The notes under the pieces: model-generated
Told to the model about the DNA's origin: nothing
The model's input: only the letters and a program-made list of their open reading frames with translations
Databases searched by the model: none
Part shown: piece by piece, positions 46,401 through 58,299 of the stretch
How the letters are laid out: every line of letters starts with the position of its first letter
Position numbering within the stretch: the first letter of the stretch is position 1
From: Mercurialis annua
Lineage: Eukaryota; Streptophyta; Magnoliopsida; Malpighiales; Euphorbiaceae
Direction: 5' to 3'
NCBI RefSeq assembly: GCF_937616625.2
Contig: NC_065575.1
Coordinates: 20,352,001-20,416,000 of the forward strand
Length of the DNA: 64,000 bases
Position numbers and translations under genes: made by a program

Positions 46401-49400
46401 CTTAACGTTTGTAAACGTTTGGCTTTAATCGCTAAAAAGGGGAAATGTTTGGATTTGTTTCGTAACGTTTGTAAACTTTTGCCCTAAATCGCTAAAATGC
46501 GAGAAATTTTGGTTTTGTTTCTTAACGTTTGTAAACGTGTGGCTTCAATCGCTAAAAAGGTGAAACGTTTTGATTTGTTTCGTAACGTTTGTAAACGTTT
46601 GGCTTAAATTGCTAAAAAGGTGAAATTCTTGGATTTGTTTCGTAATGTCTGGCATAATACTCTAAAAAAGTGAAACATTTGGATTTGGTTCGTAATGTTT
46701 TAGACGTTTGGTTTTATTTTGTAACGTTTGTAAACGTTTGGCTTCAATCGCTAAAAAGGTAAAAAGTTTGGATTTGTTTCGTAACGTTTATAAACATTTG
46801 TCTTAAATTGCAATAAAGGTGAAACGTTCGGTTTTGTTTCGTAACTTTTGTAAACGTTCGGCTTAAATCGCTAAAAATGTGAAACTTTTTGTTTTGTAAA
46901 CGTTTAGCTTAAATCGCTTAAATCGCCAAACGTTTGGATTAAATCGATTAAAAGGTGAAATGTTTGCATTTGTTTCGTGACGTTTGTAATTATTTGACCT
47001 AAATCGCTAAAAAGGTGAAAAGTTTGTATTTGTTTCGTAACATTTGTAAACGTTTGGCTTAAATTGCTAAAAAGGTGAAACATTTAGATTTGTTTCGCTA
47101 AAAAGGTGAAACGTTTGGTTTTGTTTTACTAAAAAGGTGAAACGTTTAAAACGTTTGGTTTTGTTTCGTAACGTTTATAAATGTTTGTCTTAAATTGCTA
47201 AAAAGGGGAAACGTTTGGATTTGTTTTGTAACGTTTGTAAACGTTTGGCGTAAATTGCTAAAAAGGTGAAACGTTTGGATTTGTTTCGTAACGTTTGTAA
47301 AGGTTTGGCCTAAATCGCTAAAAAGGGGAAACGTTTGATTTTGTTTCGTAACGGTTGTAAACGTTTGGCTTAATTCCCTAAAAAGGAGAAACGTTTGATT
47401 TTGTTTTGTAACGTTTGTAAACGTTTCCCTTAAATCGAAAAAAAGGCGAAACGTTTGGATTTGTTTCGTAACGTTATAAACGTTTGGCTTAAATCGCTAA
47501 AAAGGTGAAATATTTGGATTTGTTTCGTAACGTTGTAAACGTTTGGCTTAAATCGCTAAAAAGGTGAAACGTTTGGATTTCATTCGTAACGTTTGTAAAC
47601 GTTTGATTTTGTTTCGTAGCGTTTGTAAACATTCGGCTGAAATCTCTAAAAAGGTGAAACGTTCGGTTTTGTTTCGTAACGTTTGTAAATGTTTGGCTAA
47701 AATCGCTAAAAATATGAAATGTTTTGATCTGTTTCGTAACGTTTGTAAATATTTGGGTTAAATTGCTAAAAAAGGGAAACGTTTGGATTTGTTTCGTAAC
47801 CTTTGTAAACGTTTGGCTTAAATCGTTTAAAATATGACACATTTGGATTTGTTTCGTAACCCGTGTAAACGATTGGCTTAAATCGCTAAAAAGGTGAAAC
47901 ATTTGGATTTGTTTCATTACCTTTGTAAAAATTTGGCTTAAATCGCTAAACAGGTGAAACGTTTGGATTTTTTTCGTAACGTTTGTAAACGTTTGGCTTA
48001 AATTGCTTAAAAATTGAAACGCTTGGATTTGTTTCGTAACATTTGTAAACGTTTGGCCTAAATCGCTAAAATGTTGAAACAGCTGGATTTTTTTTCGTAA
48101 TGTTTGTAAAACGTTTGGCTTAAATTGTAAATAGGTGAAATTCTTGGATTTGTTTCGTAACGTTTGTAAACGTTTTTCCTAAATGGCTAAAAAGGAGAAA
48201 CGCTTGGATTTGTTTGGTAACTTTTGTAAACGTTTGGCTTAAATCGCTATAAAGGTGAAACGTTTGGTTTTGTTTCGTAACCTGCTAAAAAGGAGAAACG
48301 CTTGGATTTGTTTGGTAACTTTTGTAAACGTTTGGCTTAAATCGCTACAAAGGTGAAACGTTTGGTTTTGTTTCGTAACCTTTGTAAACGTTTGGCTTCA
48401 ATCTATAAAAATGTGAAACGTTTGCATTTGTTTCGTAACTTTTGAAAACGTTTGGCTTAAATCGTTTGGATTTATTTTGTAACGTTTATTAACGTTTGGC
48501 TTAAATTGCTAAAAGGTGAAACGCTTGGATTTGTTTCGTAACGTTAGCAAACATTAGGCTTAAATTGCTAAAAAGGTAAAACGTTTGGATTTGTTTTGTA
48601 ACGTTTTAACTGTTTGGTTTTGTTTCGTAACATTTGTAAACGTTCGGCTTAAATCGCTAAAAATGTGAAACGTTTGGATTTGTTTCGTAACGTTTGTAAA
48701 CGTTCGGCTTAAATCGCTAAAAATGTAAAACGCTTAATTTTGTTTCGTAACGTTTGTAAACGTTTTGCTTCAATCGCTAAAAAGGTGAAACGTTTGTTTT
48801 TGTTGCCTAACGTTTGTAAACGTTTGGCTTAAATCGCTAAAAAGGTAAAACGTTTGGATTTGTTTCGTAACGTTTGTAAACGTTTTGCTTCAATCGCAAA
48901 AAAGGTGAAACTTTGTTTTTGTTGCCTAACGTTTGTAAACGTTTGGCTTAAATCGCTAAAAAGGTGAAACGTTTGGATTTGTTTCGTAACATTTTAAACG
49001 TTTGGTTTAAATCACTAAAAAGGTGAAACCTTTTGATTTGTTTTGTAATGTTTGAAAACGTTCGGCTTAAATCGCTAAAAACATGTAACGTTTAGATTTG
49101 TTTCGTAACGTTTGTAAATGTGGGGCTTAAGTCGCTAAAAAGGTGAAATGTTTGGATTTATTTCGTAACGTTTGTAAACGTTCGGCTTAAATTGGTAAAA
49201 AGGTGAAATGTTTGGATTTGTTTCGTAACGTTTGTAAACGTTCCGCTTAAATCGCTAAAAAGGTGAAATGTTTGGAATTGTGTCGTAACGTTTGTAAACG
49301 TTTGGCTTAAATCGCTAAAAAGGCGAAACGTTTGGATTTGTTTCGTAATGTTTGTAAATGTTTAGCTTATATCGCTAAAAAGGTGAAACCTTTGGATTTG

Positions 49401-51180
49401 TTTCGTAACGTTTGTAAACGTTTGGCTTAAATCGCTAAAAAGGTGAAAGGTTTGGTTTTGTTTCGTAATGTTTGTAAACATTTGGCTTATATCTCTAAAA
49501 AGGTGAAACATTTTGATTTGTTTCGTAAAGTTTGTTAACGTTTGGCTTAAATCGCTAAAAAGGGGAAACGCTTGGATTTGTTTCATAACGTTTGTAAACG
49601 TTGGCTTATATCGCTAAAATGGGGAAACGTTTGGATTTGTTTCGTAACGTTTGTAACATTTGGCTTAAATCGCTAAAAAGGTGAAACGTTTGGATTTGTT
49701 TCGTAGCGTTTGTAAACGTTTGACTTAAATCGCTAAAAATGTGAAATGTTTGGTTTTGTTCCGTAAAGTTTGGGAACATTTGGCTTAAATAGCGAACGTT
49801 TGGCTTAAATTTCTAAAAAGGGGAAACGTTTGGATTTGTTTCGTAGCGTTTGTAAACGTATCCCTTAAATTGCAAAAGAGGAAAAACTTTTGGTTTTGTT
49901 ACTTAACGTTTGTAAACGTTTGGCTTTTATCGCTTAAAATGTGAAATCTTTGGATTTGTTTCGTAACGTTTGTAAACGTTTGTCTTAAATCGCTAAAATG
50001 GGGAACATTTGGTTTTGTTTCGTAAAATCGCTAAAAAGGTGAAATGTTTTGATTTGTTTCGTAACGTTTGTACACGTTTGACTTAAATTGCTAAAAAGGT
50101 GAAATTCTTGGATTTGTATCGTAACGTTTGGCTTAAATCGCTAAAAAAGTGAAACGTTTGGATTTGTTTCATAACGTTTTAGACGTTTGGTTTTATTTCG
50201 TAAAGTTTGTAAACGTTTGGCTTAAATCGCTAAAAAGGGGAAACGTTTGGATTTGTTTCGTAAGGTTTATAAACGTTTGGCTTAAATTGCAATAAAGGCG
50301 AAACGTTCGGTTTTGTTTCGTAAGGTTTGTAAACGTTCGGCTTAAATCGCTAAAAATGTGAAACGTTTGGTTTTGTTTTGTAACGTTTGTAAACGTTTGG
50401 CTTAAATCGCAAAAAAGGTGAAACGTTTGGATTTGTTTCGTAATGTTTGTAAACGTTTAGTTTAAATCGCTAAAAAGGTGAAACGTTTGGTTTTGTTTGG
50501 TAATGTTTGTAAACGTTTGGCTTATATCGCTAAAAAGGGGCAACGTTTGGATTTGTTTCGTAACGTTTGTAAACGTTTGGCTTAAATCGCTAAAAAGGGG
50601 AAACACTTGGATTTGTTTCGTAACGTTTGTAAACGTTTGGCTTATATCGGTAAAATGGGGAAACGCTTGAATTTGTTTCTTAACGTTTGTAAACATTTGA
50701 CTTAAATTGCTTAAAAGGGGAAACGTTTGGATTTGTTTCGTAGCGTTTATAAACGTTTGGCTTAAATCTCTTAAAATGTGAAACGTTTGGTTTTGTTCCG
50801 TAAAGTTTGTAAAAGTTTGGCTTAAATAGCTAAACGTTTGGCTTAAATTGCTAAAAAGGGGAAACGTTTGGATTTGTTTCGTAGCGTTTGTAAATATATC
50901 GCTTAAATTGGTAAAAAGGTGAAACATTTGGTTTTGTTTCTTAACGTTTGTAAACATTTGGCTTTTATCGTTAAAAAGGTGAAACGTTTGGATTTGTTTC
51001 GTAACTTTTGTAAACGTTTGGCTTAAATCGCTAAAATGGGGAAACATTTGGTTTTGTTTCTTAACGTTTGTAAACATTTGGCTTTTATCGTTAAAAAGGT
51101 GAAACGTTTGGATTTGTTTCGTAACTTTTGTAAACGTTTGGCTTAAATCGCTAAAATGGGGAAAGATTTGGTTTTGTTTC
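43465..51180. repeat. Satellite super-repeat, copy 2
   Basis: Markers at 44006, 45066 and 46622, the truncated cluster at 46890-47150 and the CCCGTGTAAACG site near 47860 match copy 1 and, at an offset of 14,472 bp, copy 3. It includes an extra 310-bp duplication (43.5-44.2 kb), an extra duplication of about 0.5 kb (45.34-46.3 kb) and the 98-bp off-register duplication at 48186-48381. Confidence 0.8.
50941..51180. repeat. Two-monomer (120 bp) near-perfect duplication
   Basis: 50941-51060 and 51061-51180 differ at a single base (AAACATTTG versus AAAGATTTG). This is the least diverged duplication I found in the array. Confidence 0.95.
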
Positions 51181-52929
51181 GTAACGTTTGTAAATGTTTT
51201 GGCTTCAATCGCTAAAAAGGTGAAATGTTTTGATTTGTTTCGTAACGTTTGTAAACGTTTGGCTTAATTTGCTAAAAAGGTGAAATTCTTGGATTTGTAT
51301 CGTAATGTTTGGCTTAAATCGCTATAAAAGTGAAACGTTTGGATTTGTTTCATAACGTTTTAGACGTTTGGTTTTATTTCGTAACGTTTGTAAACATTTG
51401 ACTTCAATCGCTAAAAAAGGGAAACTTTTGGATTTGTTTCGTAACGTTTGTAAACGTTGGGCTTATGTCGGTAAAGAGGTGAAATGTTTGGATTTGTTTT
51501 CGGCTTAAATCGCTAAAAAGGTGAAACGTTTGGATTTGTTTCGTAACGTCTGAAACGTTTACCAAATATTGCCTAAAAGATGAAACGCTTGGATTAGTAT
51601 TGTAACGTTTGTAAGCGTTCGGCATAAATCGCTAAAATGGGGAAACGTTTGGTTTTGTTTCGTAACGTTTGTAAACGTTTGGCTTAAATCGGTAAAAAAC
51701 AGAAACGTTTGGCTTTGTTTTGTAACGTTTGTAAACGTTTGGCTTAAATCGCTAAAAATGTGAAACGTTTGGTTTTGTTTCGTAACCTTTGTACATGTTT
51801 TGGTTAAATCGCTAAAAATGGCTAAACGTTTGGTTTTGTTTTGTAACGTTTGTTATGGCTTAAATCGCTAAAAAGGTGAAACGTTTGGATTTGTTACGTA
51901 ACGTTTGTAAACGTTTGGATTAAATCGCTTAAAAGGTAAAACATTTGGTTTTGTTTCTTAACGTTTGTAAACGTTTGGCTTATATCGCTAAAAAGGTGAA
52001 ACGTTTGGATTTGTTTCGTAACATTTGTAAACGTTTGTCTTAAATCGTTAAAAAAGTGAAACACTTGGATTTGTCTCGTAACGTTTGTATACGTTTGGCT
52101 TGAATCGGTAAAATGGGGAAACGTTTGGATTTGTTTCGTAACGTTTGGCTTAAATTGCTAATAAGAGGAAACGTGTGGATTTGTTTCGTAGAGTTTGTAA
52201 ACGTTTGGCTTAAATTGCAAAAAATGTGAAACGTTTGGTTTTGTTCCGTAAAGTTTGAAAACGTTTGGCTTAATTCGCCAAATGTTTGTCTTAAATTGCT
52301 AAAAAGGGGAAACGTTTGGATTTGTTTCGTAGCGTTTGTAAACGTTTGGCTTATATTGCTAAAAAGGTGAAAAGTTTGGATTTGTTTTGTGACGTTTGTA
52401 AACGTATGGCTTAAATTGCTGAAAAGGTGAAACGTTTGGATTCGTTTCGTAATGTTTGCAAATGTTCCGCTTAAATCGCTAAAAAGATGAAAAGTTTGGT
52501 TTTGTTTCGTATAGTTTTTAAACGTTTTGCTTAAATTGCTAAAAAGGTGAAACGCTTGGATTTGTTTCGTAACGTTTCTAAACGTTTGGCTTAAATCGCT
52601 AAAAAGGTAATATGTTTGGCTTTGTTTCGTAACGTTTGTAAACGTTTGGCTTAAATCGCTAAAAATGGGAAACGTTTGGATTTATTTCGTAACGTTTGTA
52701 AACGTTTGGCTTAAATTGCTAAAAAAGTGAAACGTTTGGTTTTGTTTCGTAACGTTTGTAGAAGTTTGGTTTAAATCGTTAAAAATGGCGAAACGTTTGG
52801 TTTTGTTTCGTGACGTTTGTTCACGTTTGGCTTAAATCGCTAAAATGGGGAAAGGGTTGGTTTTGTTTCGTAACGTTTGGCTTAGATTACTAAAAAGGTG
52901 AAACGCTTGGATTTGTTTCGTAACGTTTC

Positions 52930-55890
52930 TAAACGTTTGGCTTAAATCGTTAAAAAGTAAAATGTTTGGCTTTGTTTCTTAATGTTTCTAGAAGTTTGGC
53001 TTAAATCGCTAAAAATGGCGAAACGTTTGGTTTTGTTTCGTAACGTTTGTTAACGTTTGGCTTAAATCGTTAAAAAGGTGAAACGTTTGGATTTGTTTCG
53101 TAACGTTTGTAAACGTTTGGCTTATATCGCTAAAAAGGTGAAACGTTTGGTTTTGTTTCGTAACGTTTGTAAACGTTTGGCTTATATCGCGAAAAAGGCG
53201 AAACGTTGGGATTTGTTTCGTAACATTTGTAAACGTTTGGCTTAAATCGTTAAAAAGGTTAAACGCTTGGATTTATTTCGTAACGTTTGTAAACGTTTGG
53301 CTCAAATCGCTAAAAAGGGGAAACGTTTGGATTTGTTTCATAACGTTTGTAAACGTTTGGCTTAAAATTGCTAAAAAGGAGAAACGCTTGGATTTGTTTC
53401 GTAACGTTTCTAAACGTTTGGCTTAAATTGCTAAAAAGGTGGAACGTTTGGCTTTGTTTTGTAATGTTTGTTAACGTTTGGCTTAAATCGTTAAAAATGG
53501 GAAACGTTTAGATTTATTTCGTAACGTTTGTAAACGTTTGGCTTAAATTGCTAAAAAGCTGAAATGTTTGGTTTTGTTTCGTAACATTTGTAAAAGTTTG
53601 GCTTAAATCGCTTAATATGGCTAAACGTTTGGTTTTTTTTCGTAACATTTGTTAACGTTTAGCTTAAATCGCTAAAAAGGTGAAACGTTTGGATTTTTTT
53701 CGTAACGTTTGTACACGTTTGGCTTAAATCAGTTAAAAGGGGAATTATTTGGTTTTGTTTCGTAATGTTTATAAACGTTTGGCTTATATCGATAAAAAGG
53801 TGAAACATTTGGATTTGTTTCGTAGCATTTGTAAACATTTGGCTTAAATTGCTAAAAAGGTGAAAAGTTTGGATTTGTTTTGTAATGTTTGTAAACGTTT
53901 GTCTTAAATTGCTAAAAAGGTGAAACGTTTGGATTCGTTTCGTAACGTTTGCAAATGTTTGGCTTAAATTGCTAAAAAGATGAAACGTTTGGTTTTGTTT
54001 CGTATAGTTTGTAAACGTTTGACTTAAATCGCTAATAAGGGGAAACATTTTTTTTTGTTTCATAACCTTTGTAAACGTTTGGCTTAAATTGCTAAAAAGG
54101 TGAAACGTTTGGATTTGTTTACCAAAAATCGCCTAAAAGATGAAACGCTTGGATAAGTTTTGTAACGTTTGTAAACGTTCAGCTTAAATCGCTAAAATGG
54201 GTAAACAGTTGGTTTTGTTTCGTAACGTTTGTAAACGTTTGGCTCAAATCCCTAAAAAGGGGAAACGTTTGGACTTGTTTCGTAACGTTTGTAATCTTTT
54301 GGCTTAAAATTACTAAAAAGGTGAAACACTTGGTTTTGTTTCGTAACATTTATAAACGTTTGGCTTATATCGCTAAAAAGGGGAAACGTTTGGATTTATT
54401 TCGTAACGTTTCTAAACGTTTGGCTTAAATCGTTAAAAAGTAAAATGTTTGGCTTTGTTTCTTAATGTTTTTAGAAGTTTGGCTTAAATCGCTAAAAATG
54501 GCGAAACGTTTGGTTTTGTTTCGTAACGTTTGTTAACGTTTGGCTTAAATCGTTAAAAAGGTGAAACGTTTGGATTTGTTTCGTAACGTTTGTAAACGTT
54601 TGGCTTATATCGCTAAAAAGGTGAAACGTTTGGTTTTGTTTCGTAACGTTTGTAAACGTTTGGCTTATATCGCGAAAAAGGCAAAACGTTGGGATTTGTT
54701 TCGTAACATTTGTAAACGTTTGGCTTAAATCGTTAAAAAGGTTAAACGCTTGGATTTATGTCGTAACGTTTGTAAACGTTTGGCTCAAATCGCTAAAAAG
54801 GGGAAACGTTTGAATTTGTTTCATAACGTTTGTAAACGTTTGGCTTAAAATTGCTAAAAAGGAGAAACGCTTGGATTTGTTTCGTAACGTTTCTAAACGT
54901 TTGGCTTAAATTGCTAAAAAGGTGGAACGTTTGGCTTTGTTTTGTAATGTTTGTTAACGTTTGGCTTAAATCGTTAAAAATGGGAAACGTTTAGATTTAT
55001 TTCGTAACGTTTGTAAACGTTTGGCTTAAATTGCTAAAAAGCTGAAATGTTTGGTTTTGTTTCGTAACATTTGTAAAAGTTTGGCTTAAATCAATTAATA
55101 TGGCTAAACGTTTGGTTTTTTTTCGTAACATTTGTTAACGTTTAGCTTAAATCGCTAAAAAGGTGAAACGTTTGGATTTTTTTCGTAACGTTTGTACACG
55201 TTTGGCTTAAATCAGTTAAAAGGGGAATTATTTGGTTTTGTTTCGTAATGTTTATAAACGTTTGGCTTATATCGATAAAAAGGTGAAACATTTGGATTTG
55301 TTTCGTAGCATTTGTAAACATTTGGCTTAAATTGCTAAAAAGGTGAAAAGTTTGGATTTGTTTTGTAATGTTTGTAAACGTTTGTCTTAAATTGCTAAAA
55401 AGGTAAAACGTTTGGATTCGTTTCGTAACGTTTGCAAAAGTTTAGCTTAAATTGCTAAAAAGATGAAACGTTTGGTTTTGTTTCCTATAGTTTGTAAACG
55501 TTTGACTTAAATCGCTAATAAGGGGAAACATTTTTTTTTTGTTTCATAACCTTTGTAAACGTTTGGCTTAAATTGCTAAAAAGGTGAAACGTTTGGATTT
55601 GTTTACCAAAAATCGCCTAAAAGATGAAACGCTTGGATAAGTTTTGTAACGTTTGTAAACGTTCAGCTTAAATAGCTAAAATGGGGAAACAGTTGGTTTT
55701 GTTTCGTAACGTTTGTAAACGTTTGGCTCAAATCCCTAAAAAGGGGAAACGTTTGGACTTGTTTCGTAACGTTTGTAATCGTTTGGCTTAAAATTGCTAA
55801 AAAGGTGAAACACTTGGTTTTGTTTCGTAACATTTATAAACGTTTGGCTTATATCGCTAAAAAGGGGAAACGTTTGGTTTTGTTTCATAA
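52930..55890. repeat. Tandem duplication of a 1.48-kb satellite block
   Basis: 52,941 onward and 54,424 onward are the same series of about 25 monomers with shared oddities: AGTAAAATGTTTGGC, GAAACGTTGGGATTTG, GAATTATTTGG, a poly-T unit at 54050/55532 and GGATAAGTTTTGTAACG. The offset is 1483-1484, with only scattered substitutions. Confidence 0.85.
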
Positions 55891-56259
55891 CGTTTGTAAA
55901 TTTTTGGCTTATATCGCGAAAAGGTGAAACATTGGGATTTGTTTCGTAACATTTGTAAACGTTTGGCTTAAATCGCTAAAAAGGTAAAACGTTTGGATTT
56001 ATTTCGTAATCTTTGTAATAGTTTGGCTTAAATCGCTAAAATGGGAAACATTTGGATTTGTTTCGTAACGTTTGTAAACGTTTGGCTTAAATCGCTAAAA
56101 AGGGGAAACGTTTGGACTTATTTCGTAACGTTTGTAAACGTTTGGCTTAAAATTGCTAAAAAGGTAAAACGCTTGAATTTGTTTCGTAACGTTTCTAAAC
56201 GTTTGGCTTAAATCACTAAAAAGGGGAACTGTTTGGCTTTGTTTTGTAACGTTTGTTAA

Positions 56260-57470
56260 CGTTTGGCTTAAATCGCTAAAACTGTGAAACATTTGGATTT
56301 GTTTCGTAACGTTTGTAAACGTTTGGCTTAAATTGATAAAAAGGTGAAACATTTGGTTTTGTTTCGTAACGTTTGCAAAAGTTTGGCATAAACCGCTAAA
56401 AATGGCTAAACGTTTGGTTTTGTTTCGTAACATTTGTGAACGTTTGGCTTAAATCGCTAAAAAGGTGAAACGTTTGGATTTGTTTCGTAACGTCTGTAAA
56501 CGTTTTGCTTAAATTGCTAAAAAGGTGAAATGTTTGGTTTTGTTTCGTAATGTTTATAAATGTTTGGCTTATATCGCGAAAAAGGTGAAATGTTGGGATT
56601 TGTTTCGTAACATTTGTAAACGTTTGGCTTAAATAGTTAAAAAGGTGAAATGCTTGGATTTATTTCGTATAGTTTGTAAATGTTTGTAAATGTTTGGCTT
56701 AAATCGCTAAAATGGGGAAACATTTGGATTTGTTTCGTAACGTTTGTAAACGTTTGGCTCAAACTGCTAAAAAGAGGAAACGTTTGGACTTGTTTCGTAA
56801 CGTTTGTAAATGTTTGGCTTAAAATTGCTAAAAAGGTGAAACGCTTGGATTTGTTTCGCAACGTTTGTAAACGTTTGGCTTAAATCGCTAAAAAGGGGAC
56901 ACGTTTGGACTTGTTTCGTAGCGTTTGTAAACGTTTGGCTCAAAATTGCTAAAAAGGTGAAACGCTTGGATTTGTTTCGTAATGTATGTAAATATTTGGC
57001 TTAAATCGCTAAAAATGTGAAACATTTGGATTTGTTTCATAACATTTGTAAACGTTTGGCTTATATCGCTAAAAAGGTGAAACGTTTGGATTTGTTTCGT
57101 AACGTTTGTAAACGTTTGGCTTATATCGCTAAAAAGGGGAAACGTTTGGTTTTGTCTAGTAACGTTTGTAAACGTTTGGCTTATATCGCGAAAAAGGTGA
57201 AATGTTGGGATTTGTTTCGTAACATTTGTAAACGTTTGGCTTAAATAGTTAAAAAGGTGAAATGCTTGGATTTATTTTGTATAGTTTGTAAATGTTTGGC
57301 TTAAATCGCTAAAATGGGGAAACATTTGGATTTGTTTCGTAACGTTTGTAAACGTTTGGCTCAAACCGCTAAAAAGGGGAAACGTTTGGACTTGTTTCGT
57401 AACGTTTGTAAACGTTTGGCTTAAAATTACTAAAAAGGTGAAACGCTTGGATTTGTTTCGCAACGTTTGT
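56260..57470. repeat. Tandem duplication of about 10 satellite monomers
   Basis: The run with GAAATGTTGGGATTTG, AAATAGTTAAAAAGG and TTTCGTATAG/TTTTGTATAG is repeated at an offset of 602-612 bp (56571 to 57183). A 10-bp TGTTTGTAAA insertion in the first copy accounts for the change of offset. Confidence 0.8.
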
Positions 57471-58299
57471 AAACGTTTGGCTTAAATCGCTAAAACGGGG
57501 AAACGTTAGGACTTGTTTCGTAGCGTTTGTAAAGGTTTGGCTTAAAATTGCTAAAAAGGTGAAACGCTTGGATTTGTTTCGTAATGTATGTAAATGTTTG
57601 GCTTAAATCGCTAAAAATGTGAAACATTTGGATTTGTTTCTTAACATTTGTAAACGTTCGGCTTAAATCCCTAAAAATGTAAAACTTTTGGTTTTGTTTC
57701 GTAACGTTTGTTAACGTTTGGCTTAAATCGCAAAAAAGGTGAAACGTTTGGATTTGTTTCGTAATGTTTGTAAACATTTAGTTTAAATCGCTAAAAAGGT
57801 GAAACGTTTGGTTTTGTTTGGTAATGTTTGTAAACGTTTGGCTTATATCGCTAAAAAGGGGAAACGTTTGGATTTGTTTCGTAACGTTTGTAAACGTTTG
57901 CCTTAAATCGCTAAAAAGGGGAAACGCTTGGATTTGTTTCGTAACGATTGTAAACGTTTGGCTTATATCGGTAAAATGGGGAAACACTTGGATTTGTTTC
58001 GTAACGTTTGTAAACATTTGACTGAAATTGCTAAAAAAGGGAAACGTTTGGATTTGTTTCGTAGCGTTTGTAAACATTTGGCTTAAATCTCTTAAAATGT
58101 GAAACGTTTGGTTTTGTTCCGTAAAGTTTGTAAACGTTTGGCTTAAATATCTAAACGTTTGGCTTAAATTGCTAAAAAGGGGAAACGTTTGGATTTGTTT
58201 CGTAGCGTTTGTAAATGTATCGCTTAAATTGGTAAAAAGGTGAAACATTTGGTTTTGTTTCTTAACGTTTGTAAACGTTTGGCTTTTATCGCTAAAAAG

